A DNA stretch of 64,000 nucleotides, taken from Frateuria_A sp051900535 (GTDB lineage Bacteria > Pseudomonadota > Gammaproteobacteria > Xanthomonadales > Rhodanobacteraceae). The notes under the pieces were generated by a model, which saw nothing but the letters and a program-made list of their open reading frames with translations, ran no database searches and was not told the DNA's origin. The stretch is taken from assembly GCF_051900535.1 (NCBI RefSeq), contig NZ_JBHZGI010000007.1:124001-188000 (forward strand), given 5' to 3'. Below are positions 15,509 to 23,887 of the stretch, piece by piece; positions within the stretch are counted from its first letter, which is position 1; each line of letters begins with the position of its first letter. The position numbers and the translations under genes are program-made.

Positions 15509-17482
15509 ATGAGCAACGCGGGCCTGGCGCAGTTCCAACAAGTATTCATCGAGGAGAGCCTGGAAGGGCTCGACACAATGGAATCCTCGCTGCTCGCGCT
15601 GGACGAGGGCGGCGACGGGGAACTGGTGCACACCATCTTCCGCGCGGCGCACTCGATCAAGGGCGGCGCGGCCACCTTCGGCTTCCCGGAGATGGCCTCG
15701 TTCACCCATGAGGCCGAGTCGCTGCTGGACGAGGTGCGCGGCGGCAAGCGGGCGATCGACAAGCCGATCGTCGAGCTGTTGCTGCGCTCGGTGGATTGCC
15801 TGCGTGGCATGTTCGACCGCGCCAGGGCCGGCCAGCCATTGAACGACACCGTTTCCGACGGCGTGCGTGGCGAACTGGCGGCAATGATGGGCCGCGAGGC
15901 GCCCGCGCAGGCGGGCCCGGCCCGCCGTGCCGGCGACCAGGCCGAGGCCTGGACGATCCGTTTCCAGCCGCACGCGGGCATGCTCGCGGGCGGCAACGAT
16001 CCGCTGCGGCTGATCCGCGAGCTGGCCGGGCTGGGCGAACTCGCCATCGAGGCCGACCTCTCGCGCCTGCCGGCGCTGGCCAAGCTGGACCCGTCCGAAT
16101 GCCACCTGGGCTGGAACATCGAGCTCAAGGCCCCGGTCAAGCGCGAGGACATCGCGGCGGTGTTCGACTGGGTCGAAGGCGAGTGCGACCTGACCATCGA
16201 GGCCATGCCGAGCGCGGTGGTGGCGCCCGCCGCGGCCCCGGCGCCTGCCCCGGCGAACATCGCCGATGCGGCTGCCGCGCGTGGCACGCGCGAGGCGAGC
16301 GCCGAATCGAGTTCCGTGCGCGTGGCGATCGACAAGATCGACAGCATGATCAACCTGGTGGGCGAGCTGGTGATCACCCAGTCCATGCTCGACACCTTCC
16401 GCGAGGATTTCGACCCGGCCCGGCTGCCGTTGCTGCAGCAGGGCCTGGTCCAGCTTGCCCGCCATGCGCGCGAGCTGCAGGAAAGCGTGATGGGCATCCG
16501 CATGCTGCCCATCGCCTCGGTGTTCAACCGCTTCCCGCGGCTGGTGCGCGACCTGAGCCAGAAGCTGGGCAAGCAGGTGAAGCTGGAGCTGCACGGCGAG
16601 CAGACCGAACTGGACAAGACCGTGCTGGAAAAGATCGGCGACCCGATGGTGCATCTGGTGCGCAACGCGATCGACCACGGCCTGGAAATGCCCGACAAGC
16701 GCCGTGCCGCCGGCAAGCACGAGATGGGCACGCTCAAGCTCGACGCCTTCCATCGCGGCGGCAACATCGTGGTGGAGGTGTCCGACGACGGCGCCGGCCT
16801 CAACCGCGAGGCGATCGTGAACAAGGCGATCGAGCGCGGCCTGATCGCCAGCGGCGAAGGCCTGAGCGAGGAGGCGGTCGGCGAGCTGATCTTCCAGCCG
16901 GGCTTCTCCACCGCCGCCGTCACCACCGACCTTTCCGGCCGCGGCGTGGGCATGGACGTGGTCCGCCGCAACGTTTCGGACCTCGGCGGCACGGTGACCA
17001 TCCGCAGCAAGCCGGGGCAGGGCAGCGTGTTCACCATCACCCTGCCGCTCACGCTCGCGATCATCGACGGCCTCACCGCCGCGGTGGGCCAGGAGCGCTA
17101 CATCGTGCCGCTGGTGTCGATCGTCGAATCGGTGCAGCTCAAGCCCGAGGCGCTCAAGACCGTGGTCGGCGGCGGCGAGTTGTTCCGCTTCCGCGGCGAA
17201 TACCTGCCGGTATTGCGCCTGCACGAACTGTTCGGCTGCGACGGTGCCAAGCGGTCGATCGAAGATGGGCTGCTGATCGTGGTCGAGGGCGACGGTTCCC
17301 GCGTGGGGCTGTTCGTCGACGGCCTGGTCGGGCAGCAGCAGGCGGTGGTCAAGTCGCTGGAAGCGAACTACCGCCGCGTGCAGGGCGTCTCCGGCGCAAC
17401 CATCCTGGCCGATGGCGCGGTGGCGCTGATCGTCGACATCGCCGGCTTGGTGCGCCTGCACAGCCGCCGCAAAGCCGCCTGA
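15509..17482 (+). CDS. cheA: Chemotaxis histidine kinase CheA (second copy)
   Basis: The 657-residue kinase has an Hpt domain with H48 in FRAAHSIKGGAATFGF, then a P2-like regulatory domain at about residues 148-235 (WTIRFQPHAGMLAGGNDP, LDPSECHLGWNIEL). The dimerisation domain starts at KIDSMINLVGELVI. The ATPase domain has HLVRNAIDHGLE from ~382, SDDGAGLN and GRGVGMDVVRRNV, and the protein ends with a CheW-like P5 domain. Unlike the first CheA, it has the P2-like domain and no repeated EFEALLD motif. The two kinases therefore probably recruit different partners. It sits 18 bases after cheY. Confidence 0.95.
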   Translation: MSNAGLAQFQQVFIEESLEGLDTMESSLLALDEGGDGELVHTIFRAAHSIKGGAATFGFPEMASFTHEAESLLDEVRGGKRAIDKPIVELLLRSVDCLRGMFDRARAGQPLNDTVSDGVRGELAAMMGREAPAQAGPARRAGDQAEAWTIRFQPHAGMLAGGNDPLRLIRELAGLGELAIEADLSRLPALAKLDPSECHLGWNIELKAPVKREDIAAVFDWVEGECDLTIEAMPSAVVAPAAAPAPAPANIADAAAARGTREASAESSSVRVAIDKIDSMINLVGELVITQSMLDTFREDFDPARLPLLQQGLVQLARHARELQESVMGIRMLPIASVFNRFPRLVRDLSQKLGKQVKLELHGEQTELDKTVLEKIGDPMVHLVRNAIDHGLEMPDKRRAAGKHEMGTLKLDAFHRGGNIVVEVSDDGAGLNREAIVNKAIERGLIASGEGLSEEAVGELIFQPGFSTAAVTTDLSGRGVGMDVVRRNVSDLGGTVTIRSKPGQGSVFTITLPLTLAIIDGLTAAVGQERYIVPLVSIVESVQLKPEALKTVVGGGELFRFRGEYLPVLRLHELFGCDGAKRSIEDGLLIVVEGDGSRVGLFVDGLVGQQQAVVKSLEANYRRVQGVSGATILADGAVALIVDIAGLVRLHSRRKAA

Positions 17483-17496
17483 CCCCCGGATTTCCC

Positions 17497-17564
17497 GTAG
17501 GGCGCCCTTGGGCGCGACCGCGATGCCACGCAGGCATGTTGGTCGCGCCAAGGGCGCTCCTGTG
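17497..17564. repeat. Palindromic intergenic repeat (REP-like)
   Basis: The left arm (17497-17519) contains GGCGCCCTTGGGCGCGACC and the right arm (17541-17564) contains GGTCGCGCCAAGGGCGCTCC. A smaller inverted repeat (GCC/GGC) lies in the loop. The gene-flanking position and G/C-rich arms fit the palindromic repeats common in xanthomonad genomes. It separates the second cheA from the promoter of cheW and may affect mRNA ends. Confidence 0.75.
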
Positions 17565-17597
17565 TCCGGAAACCGCGACGCGCGCACGTTCCTCTGC

Positions 17598-17624
17598 TCA
17601 AGAACCCCGCCCGGCAGCCGATAG
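17598..17624 (+). promoter_or_regulatory. FliA (sigma-28) promoter before cheW
   Basis: TCAA at 17598-17601, a 15-base spacer, and GCCGATAG at 17617-17624, one base from the -10 consensus. It is intergenic, 34 bases before the cheW ATG, so it would drive cheW, the receptor, cheR and cheD independently of the upstream promoters. Confidence 0.78.
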
Positions 17625-17658
17625 ACCCTTGTCTCGGTATCTCACCGCGGAAACGCAA

Positions 17659-18177
17659 ATGAACCATCCAGCGAACCCCGCCGCCCCGGAAACGGCCGCA
17701 GCGGTCCAGTACCTCACCGTGAACCTCGCGCACGAGGAATACGCGATCGACATCCTGGCCGTGCGCGAGATCCGCGGCTGGACGCCGGTCACGCGCATTC
17801 CCCAGGCGCCGCACTACGTGCTCGGCGTGCTCAACCTGCGCGGCGCCATCGTGCCGGTGCTGGACCTGCGCCTGCGCTTCGGCCTTGCGCGCGAGGAGTA
17901 CACGGCGACTACCGTCACGGTGATCGTCACCGTCGCCGAGCGCCTTTTCGGCGTGATCGTCGATGCCGTCTCCGACGTGCTGGACGTTAGCCCGGACCAG
18001 GTGCGCCCGGTGCCGGACATGGGCACCACCGTGGACACCGAATACCTGAAGGGACTGACCGCCGTCGAGGAGCGCATGGTGCTGCTCCTGGACGTGGACA
18101 AACTGCTGCAACCGCAGGACGCGCAGATGCTGGAAGCCGCCTTGCCCGCGGCCAATGACGTTAAAGCCGTGGCCTGA
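17659..18177 (+). CDS. cheW: CheW adaptor (second copy)
   Basis: A 172-residue CheW: YLTVNLAHEEYAIDILAVREI, then VLGVLNLRGAIVPVLDLRLRFGL and the final VLLLDVDKLL. It couples receptors to CheA. The ATG at 17659 is used because the promoter and the upstream REP-like repeat end before it; sequence read further upstream in frame belongs to cheA in another frame. The receptor gene follows 12 bases later. It is longer and more canonical than the CheW at 10072. Confidence 0.93.
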   Translation: MNHPANPAAPETAAAVQYLTVNLAHEEYAIDILAVREIRGWTPVTRIPQAPHYVLGVLNLRGAIVPVLDLRLRFGLAREEYTATTVTVIVTVAERLFGVIVDAVSDVLDVSPDQVRPVPDMGTTVDTEYLKGLTAVEERMVLLLDVDKLLQPQDAQMLEAALPAANDVKAVA

Positions 18178-18189
18178 CAGGAACCACCG

Positions 18190-19914
18190 ATGAAAATGCC
18201 CAAGTTCAAGTTCAAGATTCCCTCCCTCACCGTGCGCGGCCGGCTGCGCCTGGTCATGGGCATGCTGATGCTGATGCTGGTCGGTGGTGCCGTGATCGGC
18301 ATCGGCTCGATGCAGCTGCAGAACGAAAGCATGCGCGCGACCTACGAGAACGAGATCGTTCCCGCCCAGATCGTGGCGCAGTTGCAGCAGAGCTCGCTGT
18401 TGTCCTTCATCGTGCTGGGCGAGGCGGGCAACCTGGTCGGCAAGCCGGCGCTCAAGCAGAAGCTGACCGAATTCGGCGAGCACCAGGCGAACGTGGTCAA
18501 GTACAAGAAGATGCTCGAGGGCTTCCCCAAGAGCGAGGCGATCGCCAAGCAGTACAAGGACTACCTGTCGACCAACGAGGACTACCAGAGCGCCAAGAAG
18601 GACATGCTGGACGCGCTCAACCAGAACGACACCGGGGCGCTGGACGTGCTCGACATGGAAGTGCGCCCGTTGCTGATGCTGCGCCAGCAATCGCTGGCGA
18701 AGCTGGCCGACCTGCAGCGCGCTGAAGCGCAAGGCATCTACGAGACGCAGGTCGGCCGCTTCAAGCTGATCCGCGCGATCAGCATCGGCGCACTTGTCGC
18801 CGGTCTGCTGATCGCCGCCTGGATGGCGCTTTCGCTCAGCCGCTCGATCGTCGGCACGCTGGCCTATGCCGGCCGGGTTGCCCGCGAGATCGCCCAGGGC
18901 AAGCTTGGTCACGCCATCGAGGTCAAGCGCAACGACGAGCTGGGCCAGTTGCTGGAAGCCTTCCGCACCATGGACGAGCGCCTGTCGGCGATCGTGGGCG
19001 AGGTTCGCCACGGCTCCGGCGCGGTGAGCACCGCCGCGCAGCAGATCGCCCGCGGCAACGACGATCTTTCGCAGCGTACGCAGGAACAGGCGTCCAGCCT
19101 GGAGGAAACCGCCTCCTCGATGGAGGAGATGACCTCCACCGTGAAGCAGAACGCCGAGAACGCCAGCCACGCCAACCAGCTGGCCCGCGGCGCCCGCGAG
19201 CAGGCCGAGCGTGGCGGTGAGGTGGCTTCGCAGGCGGTCGTGGCGATGAAGGAGATCAACGCCTCCAGCCGCAAGATTTCCGACATCGTCAGCCTGATCG
19301 ACGAGATCGCCTTCCAGACCAACCTGCTCTCGCTCAACGCGGCCGTGGAAGCGGCGCGCGCCGGCGAGCAGGGCCGCGGCTTCGCGGTGGTCGCCACCGA
19401 GGTGCGCAACCTGGCGCAGCGCTCGGCCGGCGCGGCCAAGGAGATCAAGGCGCTGATCAACGACAGCGCGGAGAAGGTCAAGGCCGGTTCCGACCTGGTC
19501 GACCAGTCGGGCAAGGCGCTCGCCGAGATCGTCGACAGCGTCAAGAAGGTCACCGACATCGTGGCCGAGATCGCCGCGGCCAGCCAGGAGCAGTCCGCCG
19601 GCATCGACCAGGTCAACCACGCCGTGCTGCAGATGGACGAGATGACCCAGCAGAACGCCGCGCTGGTGGAGGAGGCCGCCGCGGCCGCCCGCGCCATGCA
19701 GGAGCAGGCGGGCGAGCTGTCGCGCCAGGTCGCGTTCTTCCGCCTCGAGGGCGACGCCGCGCCGGCGCCCGCGCCGGTGAAGCCGCAGTCGTCCGTGGTC
19801 GCCGAGGCCGAGGCGGTGTTCGCCGCCGTGCGCAACACGCCGCCGGTGCGCGCCATGCGCTCGGCCGAACCGGCCGCGGTGGCTGCCGACGCGGGCGTGT
19901 GGAAGGAGTTCTGA
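18190..19914 (+). CDS. Methyl-accepting chemotaxis protein with periplasmic four-helix sensor
   Basis: A 574-residue transmembrane receptor. Membrane helix 1 is at ~18-42 (VMGMLMLMLVGGAVIGIGSM), a helical periplasmic sensor at ~43-192 and helix 2 at ~197-217. A HAMP domain follows, then the signalling domain with hairpin tip EIAFQTNLLSLNAAVEAARAG. The protein ends VWKEF, which fits the xWxxF pentapeptide that tethers CheR and CheB; cheR is the next gene, four bases away. The ligand cannot be inferred. Neighbouring cheW, cheR, cheD and cheB make it the likely dedicated input of this operon. Confidence 0.93.
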   Translation: MKMPKFKFKIPSLTVRGRLRLVMGMLMLMLVGGAVIGIGSMQLQNESMRATYENEIVPAQIVAQLQQSSLLSFIVLGEAGNLVGKPALKQKLTEFGEHQANVVKYKKMLEGFPKSEAIAKQYKDYLSTNEDYQSAKKDMLDALNQNDTGALDVLDMEVRPLLMLRQQSLAKLADLQRAEAQGIYETQVGRFKLIRAISIGALVAGLLIAAWMALSLSRSIVGTLAYAGRVAREIAQGKLGHAIEVKRNDELGQLLEAFRTMDERLSAIVGEVRHGSGAVSTAAQQIARGNDDLSQRTQEQASSLEETASSMEEMTSTVKQNAENASHANQLARGAREQAERGGEVASQAVVAMKEINASSRKISDIVSLIDEIAFQTNLLSLNAAVEAARAGEQGRGFAVVATEVRNLAQRSAGAAKEIKALINDSAEKVKAGSDLVDQSGKALAEIVDSVKKVTDIVAEIAAASQEQSAGIDQVNHAVLQMDEMTQQNAALVEEAAAAARAMQEQAGELSRQVAFFRLEGDAAPAPAPVKPQSSVVAEAEAVFAAVRNTPPVRAMRSAEPAAVAADAGVWKEF

Positions 19915-19917
19915 GCG

Positions 19918-20793
19918 ATGAACGCGGTCGCCAGCCAGGACCATGCGACGGCCGGCCTCACCGGCCCCGCGCTCGGCGATGACGAGTTCCAGTTCCTGCG
20001 CACGTTTGTCTACCAGCACTGCGGCATCGCGCTCAGCGAGCAGAAACACCAGCTGGTGCAGGGACGCCTGGTGCGTCGCCTGCGCGCGCTGGGCCTGAAG
20101 GGCTTCGATGCCTACTGCCAGCTGCTGCGCACCGACCCCGACAGCGAGCTGGGCGAGCTGGCCAGCGCGATCAGCACCAACGTGACGGCGTTCTTCCGCG
20201 AGGTGCATCACTTCGAGGCGCTGACGAACGAGATGCTGCCGCGCTGGCTGGAGCAGAAGCGTCGCGAAGGCGACCGCCTGCGCATCTGGTCGGCCGGCTG
20301 TTCCAGCGGCGAGGAGCCCTATTCGCTGGCGATGGTGCTGGCCGAAGCGCTGGAACGCTGCGGCCGCAGCATCGACGCGAAGATCCTGGCTACCGATCTT
20401 TCGCCCGCGGCGCTGGCCGCGGCACAGAAGGGCGTCTATTCCATCGAACGGCTGGAAGGCGTCAGCGCCGAACGCCGCCATCGCTGGTTCCTGCGCGGCG
20501 AGGGTGAGTACGCCGGACTGGCCTGCGTGCACCCGAAGCTGCGCGAGCTGGTCACCATCGCGCCGCTCAACCTGCTGCACGACTGGCCGATGCAGGGGCC
20601 GTTCGACGCGATCTTCTGCCGCAACGTGGTGATCTATTTCGACCAGCCGACCAAGCAGAAGCTGTTCCGCCGCTTCGCGCGGCTGCTGCCCGCGGGTGGC
20701 CCGCTGTTCCTGGGCCATTCCGAATCCATGCACGGTCTCTCCGACGAATTCGAACTGATCGGCCGCACCATCTATCGGAAAAAGACTGCATGA
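19918..20793 (+). CDS. cheR: Chemotaxis protein methyltransferase CheR
   Basis: CheR methylates receptor glutamates using S-adenosylmethionine. The 291-residue protein has the N-terminal helical domain (FVYQHCGIALSEQKHQLVQGRL), the SAM-binding core (IWSAGCSSGEEPYSLAMVL), the insertion subdomain that can bind the receptor pentapeptide, and FDAIFCRNVVIYFD. It lies between the receptor and cheD and overlaps cheD by ATGA. Confidence 0.96.
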   Translation: MNAVASQDHATAGLTGPALGDDEFQFLRTFVYQHCGIALSEQKHQLVQGRLVRRLRALGLKGFDAYCQLLRTDPDSELGELASAISTNVTAFFREVHHFEALTNEMLPRWLEQKRREGDRLRIWSAGCSSGEEPYSLAMVLAEALERCGRSIDAKILATDLSPAALAAAQKGVYSIERLEGVSAERRHRWFLRGEGEYAGLACVHPKLRELVTIAPLNLLHDWPMQGPFDAIFCRNVVIYFDQPTKQKLFRRFARLLPAGGPLFLGHSESMHGLSDEFELIGRTIYRKKTA

Positions 20794-21440
20794 CCCAGGT
20801 CGTCGCGAGGCTGCCCCTGGGCCAGGCCGTCGCACCCGCTTTACCCGGTTTCGAGCATCTGCGCAGGTTCTGGGACCCGACCCACCAGTGCGTCACCGCG
20901 AAGGTGTTGCCCGGCGAGTTCTACGTGTGCACGCAGGAGGAAATGATTTCCACCGTGCTGGGTTCGTGCATCGCCGCCTGCATCCGCGACCGCCGCCGGC
21001 GCGTCGGCGGCATGAACCACTTCATGCTGCCCGAGCCGGTGGGCGAGCGCGACGGCTGGTCGGCCGCGGTCGGCCGCGCGGCGCGCTACGGCTCCGACGC
21101 GATGGAGCAGTTGATCAACGCCATCCTCAAGGCCGGGGGCCATCGCGAGGACCTGGAGGTCAAGGTCTTCGGTGGCGGCCGCGTGCTGGCGCAGATGACC
21201 GACGTCGGCCGGCGCAACATCGAATTCATCCAGCGCTACCTCGCCACCGAAAAACTCGAGGTGGCCGCCTCCGACCTCGGCGACGTGTATCCGCGCCAGG
21301 TCCAGTACTTCCCGGCCAGCGGCAGGGTGCGCGTGCGCCAGCTGCGCGGCACGCGCGACGCGGCGCTGGTCGACGGCGAGCGTGGCTACCTCAAGCGTTT
21401 GGCAAACGATCCGATAAAGGGAGAGGTGGAGCTGTTCTGA
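20790..21440 (+). CDS. cheD: Chemoreceptor glutamine deamidase CheD
   Basis: CheD deamidates specific receptor glutamines and in some bacteria also partners CheC. The 216-residue product has the catalytic cysteine in STVLGSCIAACI, the histidine in GGMNHFMLP, and KVFGGGRVLAQM. The C-terminus is GEVELF, nearly identical to the last residues of the receptor at 22694. It overlaps cheR by ATGA. A FliA-like promoter match lies inside its last 50 bases. Confidence 0.95.
   Translation: MTQVVARLPLGQAVAPALPGFEHLRRFWDPTHQCVTAKVLPGEFYVCTQEEMISTVLGSCIAACIRDRRRRVGGMNHFMLPEPVGERDGWSAAVGRAARYGSDAMEQLINAILKAGGHREDLEVKVFGGGRVLAQMTDVGRRNIEFIQRYLATEKLEVAASDLGDVYPRQVQYFPASGRVRVRQLRGTRDAALVDGERGYLKRLANDPIKGEVELF
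21391..21417 (+). promoter_or_regulatory. FliA-type promoter candidate before cheB
   Basis: TCAAG at 21391 and TCCGATAA at 21410-21417, with 15 bases between TCAA and the -10 box. It sits in the 3' end of cheD, about 160 bases before the cheB start and across the only sizeable gap (138 bases) of the operon. One -10 mismatch; overlap with coding sequence lowers certainty. Confidence 0.5.
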
Positions 21441-21578
21441 CCTCCGGTGGCGCTGGGCCGTGGGGGCGCGGCATCCGCCGTCCGGCGGCGCCCACTTCCG
21501 GTGCAGACGGATCAACGCCCTCACGACCCAGCGCCATCGCTCCACTTCATTCACAGGCAAGCTTCGAGACATAACGGC

Positions 21579-22679
21579 ATGGACAAGGTGCGAGTTCTGG
21601 TAGTCGACGATTCCGCACTGGTGCGCAAGCTCCTGTCCTCCATGCTTGCCTCCGATCCGCAGATCGAGGTGGTCGGCACCGCCGCCGATCCGCTGATCGC
21701 GCGCGACAAGATCAAGCAGTTGAACCCGGACGTGCTCACGCTCGACGTCGAGATGCCGCGCATGGACGGGCTGACCTTCCTGGAAAACCTGATGCGCCTG
21801 CGGCCGATGCCGGTGGTGATGGTGTCCTCGCTGACCGAGCAGGGCGCCGATATCACCCTGCGTGCGCTGGAACTGGGCGCGGTGGATTTCTTCACCAAGC
21901 CGTCCAGCGACTTGGCGAACGTATTCGCCGCCAGCGCGCAGGACATCTGCGCCAAGGTGAAGACCGCCGCGCGCGCGAAGCCCCGCGCGCGCGCCACCGT
22001 GCGCAAGCTGGACGTGGCGCCGCGGCTGTCGGCCGACGCCGTGCTCCCGCTGTCGCAATCGGCCGGCACGCGCGGCGGCAGCCCGATCATCGCGATCGGG
22101 GCGTCTACCGGCGGTACCGAGGCGATCCGCGCCGTGCTGGAGGCGATGCCGCCGGATGCGCCGCCCATCGTCATCACCCAGCACATCCCCGCCGCCTTCA
22201 GCGGTCCGTTCGCCACGCGCATGGACAACTGCTCGGCGATGCGCGTGTGCGAGGCGCGCGACGGCCAGCCGATCCAGCAGGGCCACGCCTACATCGCGCC
22301 GGGCTCGCAGCACCTGCTGGTGATGTGGGACGGCGCCAAGTATGTCTGCCGCCTGCACGACGGTCCGCCGGTGAACCGGCACAAGCCCAGTGTCGACGTG
22401 CTGTTCCGCTCGATGGCGGCCAGCGTCGGCAAGGCCGCGGTCGCCGCGCTGCTCACCGGCATGGGCGACGACGGTGCGCGAGGGCTGCTGGAGCTGTCCC
22501 AGGCCGGTGCCGCGACGCTGGTGCAGGACGAAGAAAGCTCGGTGGTGTGGGGCATGCCCGGCGCCGCCTGGAAACTCGGCGCCGCCCGCGAAGCGCTACC
22601 GCTGGACCAGATTGCCGCGCGCCTGCTGAAGCTGGCGCGCCAACCCCTCGACAGCGCCCCGCGCGTCGCCGCCCTTTGA
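21579..22679 (+). CDS. cheB: Protein-glutamate methylesterase CheB
   Basis: CheB removes receptor methyl groups and deamidates glutamines. The 366-residue protein has a receiver domain (D10/D11, phosphoacceptor D56 in TLDVEMPRMDG), a Lys/Arg-rich linker, and the methylesterase domain with catalytic Ser in GASTGGTEA, His in ITQHIPAAF and Asp in GMGDDGARG. The ATG at 21579 precedes MDKVRVLVVDDS, the normal receiver start. The gap from cheD holds a possible FliA promoter. The next gene starts 14 bases after the stop. Confidence 0.96.
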   Translation: MDKVRVLVVDDSALVRKLLSSMLASDPQIEVVGTAADPLIARDKIKQLNPDVLTLDVEMPRMDGLTFLENLMRLRPMPVVMVSSLTEQGADITLRALELGAVDFFTKPSSDLANVFAASAQDICAKVKTAARAKPRARATVRKLDVAPRLSADAVLPLSQSAGTRGGSPIIAIGASTGGTEAIRAVLEAMPPDAPPIVITQHIPAAFSGPFATRMDNCSAMRVCEARDGQPIQQGHAYIAPGSQHLLVMWDGAKYVCRLHDGPPVNRHKPSVDVLFRSMAASVGKAAVAALLTGMGDDGARGLLELSQAGAATLVQDEESSVVWGMPGAAWKLGAAREALPLDQIAARLLKLARQPLDSAPRVAAL

Positions 22680-22693
22680 ATGCGGACGAACCC

Positions 22694-23875
22694 ATGAACA
22701 CCATCCTCTCCTTCTTCCATACCCGCCACCTGGTCGGCTTCTCGGCCAGCGCCGTGGCGCTCCTGGTCAGCCTGCTCTGGCATCCGGCCTGGCTCGCGCC
22801 GGTGCTGGTGATCGCGCTGGCCGCCGCCTGGATCGTCGAGGCCCGCCGCAGCGCGGCCGCCGTCGAGGCGGTCGTGCCGGAGGCGGTCGATTCCACGCCC
22901 GTGCGCGAGGCGCTGGAAGACGTGCGCAGCGCGCTGGTCGACGAACTGGGCCACGCTACCCGCGAACTGCACCAGGGCCTGGACCTGCTGCGCGACGCGG
23001 TGCAGGAACTGGGCGGCGGCTTCGACGGCCTGTCGCAGAAGACCGGCCTGCAGCAGTCGCTGCTCAAGCAGATCATCGACGCGCAGAACGGCGGCGTATC
23101 CGTGCAGGACTTCGCCGCGCGCACGTCCGACCTGCTGGAACACTTCGTCGGCATGATCGTGCAGATGTCGCGCGAGAGCCTGCGCATCGTCTACCGCATC
23201 GACGGCATGGCCAAGGAGATGGACGCGGTTTTCGGCCTGCTCAAGAACGTCAACACGATCGCCGAGGAAACCAACCTGCTTGCTCTCAACGCGTCGATCG
23301 AGGCGGCGCGCGCGGGTGAATCCGGCCGCGGTTTCGCGGTGGTGGCGGGCGAGATCCGCAACCTCGCCAGCAACTCCAACCAATTCAACGAGCAGATCGG
23401 CAGCCACGTCGAGCGCGCCCGCGCCGCGATGGAACAGTTGCGCGGGCTGGTCGGCACGATGGCCTCGCAGGACCTGAACGTCGCGCTGTCGGCCAAGGGC
23501 GGCATCGACGCGATGATGGCGCACGTCACCGAGTCGGACGCGCGCACCAATGCGGTCGCCGACCAGGTGGTCGAGATCAACCGCGGCCTGGGTTCGGACG
23601 TCTCCACCACGATCCGCTCGCTGCAGTTCGAAGACATCCTGAGCCAGCTCCTGCAGCAGACCCGCTCGCGCCTGGTCGAACTGCAGGAAATCACCGCCGA
23701 CTGCACCCGCGACATCGAGGAGCTGGCCTGCAGCAAGATCGACGCGGCGGCGCTGGAGGCCCGAGCCCAGCGCGTGCGCGCCCGCCTGGCGGTGCAGCGC
23801 GAGAAGGCCCGCCTGCGCTCGCGCGGCCCGGCGCTGCAGAGCTCGATGGACGCCGGCGAGATCGAACTTTTCTAA
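22694..23875 (+). CDS. Receptor-like chemotaxis protein without periplasmic sensor
   Basis: A 393-residue protein with two closely spaced N-terminal hydrophobic helices (~13-45) and no room for a periplasmic domain. A coiled-coil region is followed by the receptor signalling core (TIAEETNLLALNASIEAARAG, GRGFAVVAGEIRNLA). The segment LQFEDILSQLLQQ is typical of a subgroup of sensorless receptors. No HAMP domain is obvious. It ends GEIELF, resembling the CheD C-terminus. It may sense a cytoplasmic or membrane cue, or organise the array (inference). Start: ATG after GGACGAACCC; a TTG at 22676 is the only earlier alternative. Confidence 0.85.
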   Translation: MNTILSFFHTRHLVGFSASAVALLVSLLWHPAWLAPVLVIALAAAWIVEARRSAAAVEAVVPEAVDSTPVREALEDVRSALVDELGHATRELHQGLDLLRDAVQELGGGFDGLSQKTGLQQSLLKQIIDAQNGGVSVQDFAARTSDLLEHFVGMIVQMSRESLRIVYRIDGMAKEMDAVFGLLKNVNTIAEETNLLALNASIEAARAGESGRGFAVVAGEIRNLASNSNQFNEQIGSHVERARAAMEQLRGLVGTMASQDLNVALSAKGGIDAMMAHVTESDARTNAVADQVVEINRGLGSDVSTTIRSLQFEDILSQLLQQTRSRLVELQEITADCTRDIEELACSKIDAAALEARAQRVRARLAVQREKARLRSRGPALQSSMDAGEIELF

Positions 23876-23887
23876 GGAACCTGGGCC

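Noticed and set aside
17368..20835. A very long open frame (over 1100 codons) on the minus strand opposite cheW, the receptor and cheR
   Set aside because: High GC creates long antisense frames; the reading is full of His/Gln/Arg/Ala repeats, has no domain, and lies fully opposite well-supported genes. The same applies to the long minus frame at 539-3484.
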